From Isoetes taiwanensis (Eukaryota > Streptophyta > Lycopodiopsida > Isoetales > Isoetaceae), in NCBI GenBank assembly GCA_021234155.1, contig JAJEKV010000002.1:13925428-13989427 (forward strand): 64,000 nucleotides of DNA. The letters are read 5' to 3'. A model generated the notes under the pieces. It was not told where the DNA came from. It did not search any database and saw only the letters and a program-made list of their open reading frames with translations. A program made the translations under genes and the position numbers. Below are positions 60,660-64,000 of the stretch, in pieces (within the stretch, counting starts at the first letter, position 1; the number at the start of each line of letters is the position of its first letter).

Positions 60660-62545
60660 GGGCTTCTGTAGGGTTTGGCTATGGAAGATGGCTCACAAGA
60701 AGTATGCAATCAATATGCAGATGACACATTTCTATTGCTTGTCACTTCTTTAGAGAATTTGGATACGGCAAAGTTATTTTTAGATACATTTTCACTGGCA
60801 TCTGGTGTGCTTCTTGGATGGCAGAAGTGCACTGGTCTTTGGACTTTGGACACTCCGACACCATTATATGTACTTGCTTTTCCATGGAAGGCGCTTGCTC
60901 ATAGCCAATCCATCACATTGCTTGGCATTCCAGTTGGAATTCATGTCTGTGTGGGAGCGGCATGGAAAGAGATCATTAAAGGATTGGAGAAGCACTTGTT
61001 TTGGTGTAGTACTGCAAAGTTGTCACTTGCATGCCGCATTACTGTGACCAAGTCTGTGCTTAGTAGCACACCTATGTATATGGCACCTTGCTTGCTAGCT
61101 CCATGGACCAAGGTGCAAGAACTCATAGCCACCATTAAAAACTTCCTCTGCGGGCATAGAGAAGCAGGTGCAATGATTAAGGTGGCCTGGTCCAATTGTG
61201 TCCTTCTCAAGTAGGCAGGTGGTGTAGGTATGACTGACTTCTTACTTCAAACTAAAGTCCTCATTTCAAAATTCATTTGAAGGCTTTTGAATCGGAGGAT
61301 GACTCTTGTAGTCTACATCTTATGCAGTCGCTTACTCATTACAGCTCACTTGGCATGATGGCAGTTAAACCCCTCTTACCATGGCCACTATGTCACCCAA
61401 TGCAGCCATTCCCGAATGTCTCGCCTTTTTTGCGAGGGTTGTTGGATGCGTGGATTGCGGTACGGGCTGCAGTACACGTACTATTTCAGTTGTCTCCTTT
61501 TGTTCGTGCTATGTTAGATATGTCGTGGTGATGTGGACACGATTGTCGCTAGATCTATCAACACTCCACTTGCTACATCAGTCCATCCTCTTACACAACG
61601 ACAATGGATCCAAGCAGGCATCATCTCTATCCAGGCTTGGTATAATGATGGCAATCTTCCGTCATGGAATGAGTTTCAAAAATAGATACCTTCTATCTAG
61701 GAGGGATATCTCACTTTGGAAGAAGATAATACAGAATTTTCCACTTCTTGTGACGGCCATTATCATGGAAAGGAATCCCTAGAACTTCCAATGAGCTAGC
61801 TCGTAGAGGCAAGAACTTTGTCAAGTCTATGTATCGTCTTCTCCAAGCACCGAATGCCCTGACAGTGTCAGTTAGATGGTAGATGCATATTCCACGTGAG
61901 TATTGGTCTCGTACATGGTGTTGGATTTGCGATAAACTGCTCCATCCCAAGGTATCGATGCTTTGGTTGCAGGTCATTCATAGGTGTTTGCGTGTTGATG
62001 CATTCCATCATCAATGTGATCCTCAAGTCTCTGCATTGTATCCAATCCACCTTGCAGAGATTGAATCACATGAACACTGCTTGTTTTCATGTCTTGAGGT
62101 CCAACCAGTCTGAACCTAGTTGCGAAATTTGTTTCATAGTGTCTTGGATGGCCAACACATTCTTCTAGCATCCTACCCTGATAGGTGGCTCTCAGCTAAG
62201 AAGAAGGCATTTTATCTTGATTCTGGTCCATTTGGTTGGGAATGACGCAGACTTCGTATTTTTCAAGGCATTTATTCTTCTCCTCATGGCATTGTGTCTC
62301 ATTCCCAAGCCAAAAAAGTGATAGCTTATAAGTGCCCTTTAGACAGAGTTCAGGGATCGTATTTGAATCCAGTGACTCTAGATTAATTCATCTATTTAGG
62401 CTTCTCTTGTGGGGCAAGTGCAATGCACTTAAGGCTCTAGTTCCGATGGCATATGTCTATGCTTGTACTACAAGACATAGTTTTGCCTTCATGTACTTTG
62501 TTTTTTACTATTAAAGCTTTCGTCCTTCCCAAAAAAAACAATCTT
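60660..62545 (+). mobile_element. L1-like LINE, 5'-truncated, ORF2 decayed, poly(A) end
   Basis: The frame 60675-61214 has the reverse transcriptase catalytic box QYADDT at 60711, then LGIPVG near 60930 and MYMAPCLLAPWTKVQELIAT. After a stop, a second frame reads GGVGMTDFLLQTKVLISKFI, the block downstream of RT in plant L1-type LINEs. Later frames read YWSRTWCWICDKLLHPKVSM and LWLQVIHRCLRVDAFHHQC ... EHCLFSC, the zinc-binding zf-RVT domain. Stops and frameshifts separate them. The element ends TATTAAAGCTTTCGTCCTTC and CC before an A-run (62531-62539). The endonuclease and most of RT are missing. Confidence 0.85.
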
Positions 62546-62980
62546 ATATACCATATTTGAAAAGGGGGTTTTGATATTTGTTAAGGAAACCTGGCCTATG
62601 GGAGGGGGAAATGGAGGAGAGGGAGCTATGTAAAAGACGGGTAGGGTTTTTATTCGTTGATATGAACTCCAACTTGTGGCCAATGCTTAGCGCCTTTAGC
62701 ATAAAACTCAATGATGCTATGCCAACAAATCTAACATCACTTAAAGTGATGTTCATTAATGAATGAACGTATAAATTACAGAGGGTCCCTACGGTGGGAC
62801 AGAAAGAAAGAATTAGAGCCAGTATTAGGGATCCCTGTGCATAACTATGTGTACTTCGGCCAATCCCATTTCCACATCTCCATGATGGTAAAGAGACCAT
62901 ACATATGCAGTTACTCAGATTATTTGTCCAGACCTTTTGGGGACTAGCTACACTTATTAGTGACAATTAAAGTACCTATT
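62546..62980. other. Intergenic, nothing recognised
   Basis: Open frames on both strands overlap and match no family. GAACTCCAACTTGTGGCCAA near 62665 weakly resembles the ATCTTCAACTTGTGGCCAAT repeats near 56715 and 56935. Confidence 0.4.
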
Positions 62981-63400
62981 GAACCCTTCAATTTTGCAAC
63001 TCAAACCATCTTGCTATGGTGGGATGAAACCATTAAAGATACTTCCATATTAAAGTAGCTCTTAAATTCGCTTTGGTCCCCAGAGCCACATCACAACGAT
63101 GTCTCCATATTACCTAAAGGGTCATACTAACCAGAAAGGCAACATGTTAGAGATCTGTACAACATTAGGCCACATGAGTTGATCTATATCTAGTTCTAGA
63201 ATAGGGCATACCCAATCCAAAAGTCAATTTCTTATGAAGAGACGCGGAAGGGATTCACTAGCCTGACATTGAAGAGGACATTCATCTAGCATCAAAATTC
63301 CTCTACAAACCAACTTCTCTTTGGTGTTGATATCTCTTTACAGGGTTGTCTAGCTAAAAAACTGTATTCTGCGAGAGCATAAAGTTTTTCATGGATTTTC
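62980..63400 (-). pseudogene. LINE C-terminal (zf-RVT-like) remnant
   Basis: The minus strand near 63335-63235 reads TKEKLVCRGILMLDECPLQC then QASESLPRLF. It aligns with the remnant at 23340-23790, and so does the flanking DNA (CCATTAAAGATACTTCCATA, TAGTTCTAGAATAGGGCATA). Broken by stops. Confidence 0.55.
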
Positions 63401-63477
63401 TAGGAGAAACTTCCCTTCGTATGAAGTCTAGCTTCTTCTTTAAGAAGAGAGTCGTCACGTAAAGGCCGATAGATTTG

Positions 63478-63870
63478 TGCCCTTCGGGGCATGGCCTAGC
63501 GACAGGACCTGGAGGTCATAGGTTCAAACCTGGGCAATATCGGTCTAGTAATGGGAACCTTAAAAATTCATTGCCTTGAAGTCATGAGTTCAAGTATGAC
63601 CAACCGGTCCTGTGGTAGAGACCTTAACCCTGCCATATGTACTCGATAATCACATGCAAAAGTAACTTCTAGCATATCGCGTCTAGGTAGTGGCTTGGCT
63701 TCCATGTGATATATAGAACAAAGTGATGTAGAATGCAAAGTAGCTCCTAGCATATCGCGCCTAGGTAGTGGCTTGGCTTTCATGTGATATATAGAATAAA
63801 GGGATGTAGAATATACTCATGATGTGATGATGAATAGAATGACGTTCCTTCAATATAAAAAAAATTAAAG
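63478..63870 (+). mobile_element. tRNA-derived SINE-like element
   Basis: TGGCCTAGCGACAGG at 63492-63506 fits a polymerase III A-box, and GGTTCAAACCT at 63521-63531 fits a B-box at tRNA-like spacing. The A-box is preceded by TGCCC-TTCG-GGGCA, a stable UUCG hairpin. A second B-box-like GAGTTCAAGTATGACC follows at 63587. The 3' part holds an ~80-bp duplication and ends in CCTTCAATATAAAAAAAATT. Target-site duplications are not clear. Confidence 0.5.
63655..63818. repeat. Two ~80-bp tandem repeats
   Basis: AAAGTARCTYCTAGCATATC, GCGYCTAGGTAGTGGCTTGG, CTTYCATGTGATATATAGAA and the following GATGTAGAAT occur twice, at 63658 and 63738, with a handful of differences, several of them C/T. Confidence 0.9.
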
Positions 63871-63924
63871 ATCGGTAAATTCTAGCTACATATAGGTTTT
63901 CTTGCTCCTGCATTAAGACCATTC

Positions 63925-64000
63925 CGATCACTATCTAACTTTTAAGTGCACTCCATTACACGCTAATATGCTCGCATTGGATTCGATCACTATCTAACCT
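63925..64000. repeat. ~55-bp repeat array, continues beyond window
   Basis: GATCACTATCTAACTTTTAA, GTGCACTCC..CACGCTAATA and TGCTCGCATTGGATTCGATC match the units at 56405-56600. The array runs off the window edge. Confidence 0.85.

Noticed and set aside
62544-62966. 140-codon minus-strand open frame
   Set aside because: No similarity to any family I know, no splice context, and it lies between LINE remnants.

Overview
This looks like a stretch of a large, transposon-rich land-plant nuclear genome. Two complete intron-containing plant genes lie on the minus strand: a mitochondrial NAD-dependent malic enzyme (19 exons, 18746-22469) and an R2R3-MYB transcription factor (3 exons, 54276-55748). 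The rest is mostly repeats, decayed transposons and gene fragments. The PPR fragments and the LINE types (KYLGVEF / AGWKALY-type reverse transcriptase) would fit a fern or another non-flowering lineage, but that is inference and no single feature proves it.

Layout. 1-7858: GC-rich non-coding DNA that becomes a degenerate ~1.1 kb tandem array. About 7.9-11.8 kb: a CACTA-like element with a CT-rich tract, a six-copy tRNA-like tandem array, decayed exons and a G-box-rich subterminal region. 11.8-18.7 kb: mostly empty, with a decayed SKIP14-like F-box exon. 18.7-22.5 kb: NAD-malic enzyme. 22.5-24.5 kb: LINE remnants, structured hairpins, a CT tract and a strong heat-shock-element array. 24544-43227: a recent tandem triplication of a ~3.43 kb unit. 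Its second copy carries a 591-bp retroposon and its third copy is split by a 7.04 kb insert that contains pieces of several genes. 43.2-46.4 kb: two LINE remnants in opposite orientation. 47.2-48.8 kb: LRR and BAHD-acyltransferase remnants. 51335-53918: a 2.58 kb element with ~70-bp terminal inverted repeats, a 10-bp target duplication and a nested MITE. 54.3-55.7 kb: MYB gene. 56-64 kb: short tandem repeats, a truncated retroposon, an L1-like LINE and a SINE.

The two intact genes are 32 kb apart and have no evident functional link. NAD-malic enzyme decarboxylates malate in mitochondria. The MYB belongs to the broad group with a MGVDPVTH linker and a [13 protein letters not shown] motif, many of whose known members act in cuticle, suberin or epidermal programmes.

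Most notable unexplained signals: a dispersed ~70-85 nt foldback module that also occurs in a small retroposon family with (TTCC)n tails; clustered differences at CAG/CTG words between otherwise near-identical 3.43 kb units; the gene-fragment-carrying 7 kb insert; and the MULE-like element with its 10-bp TSD. All calls come from reading the sequence; no database search was run.
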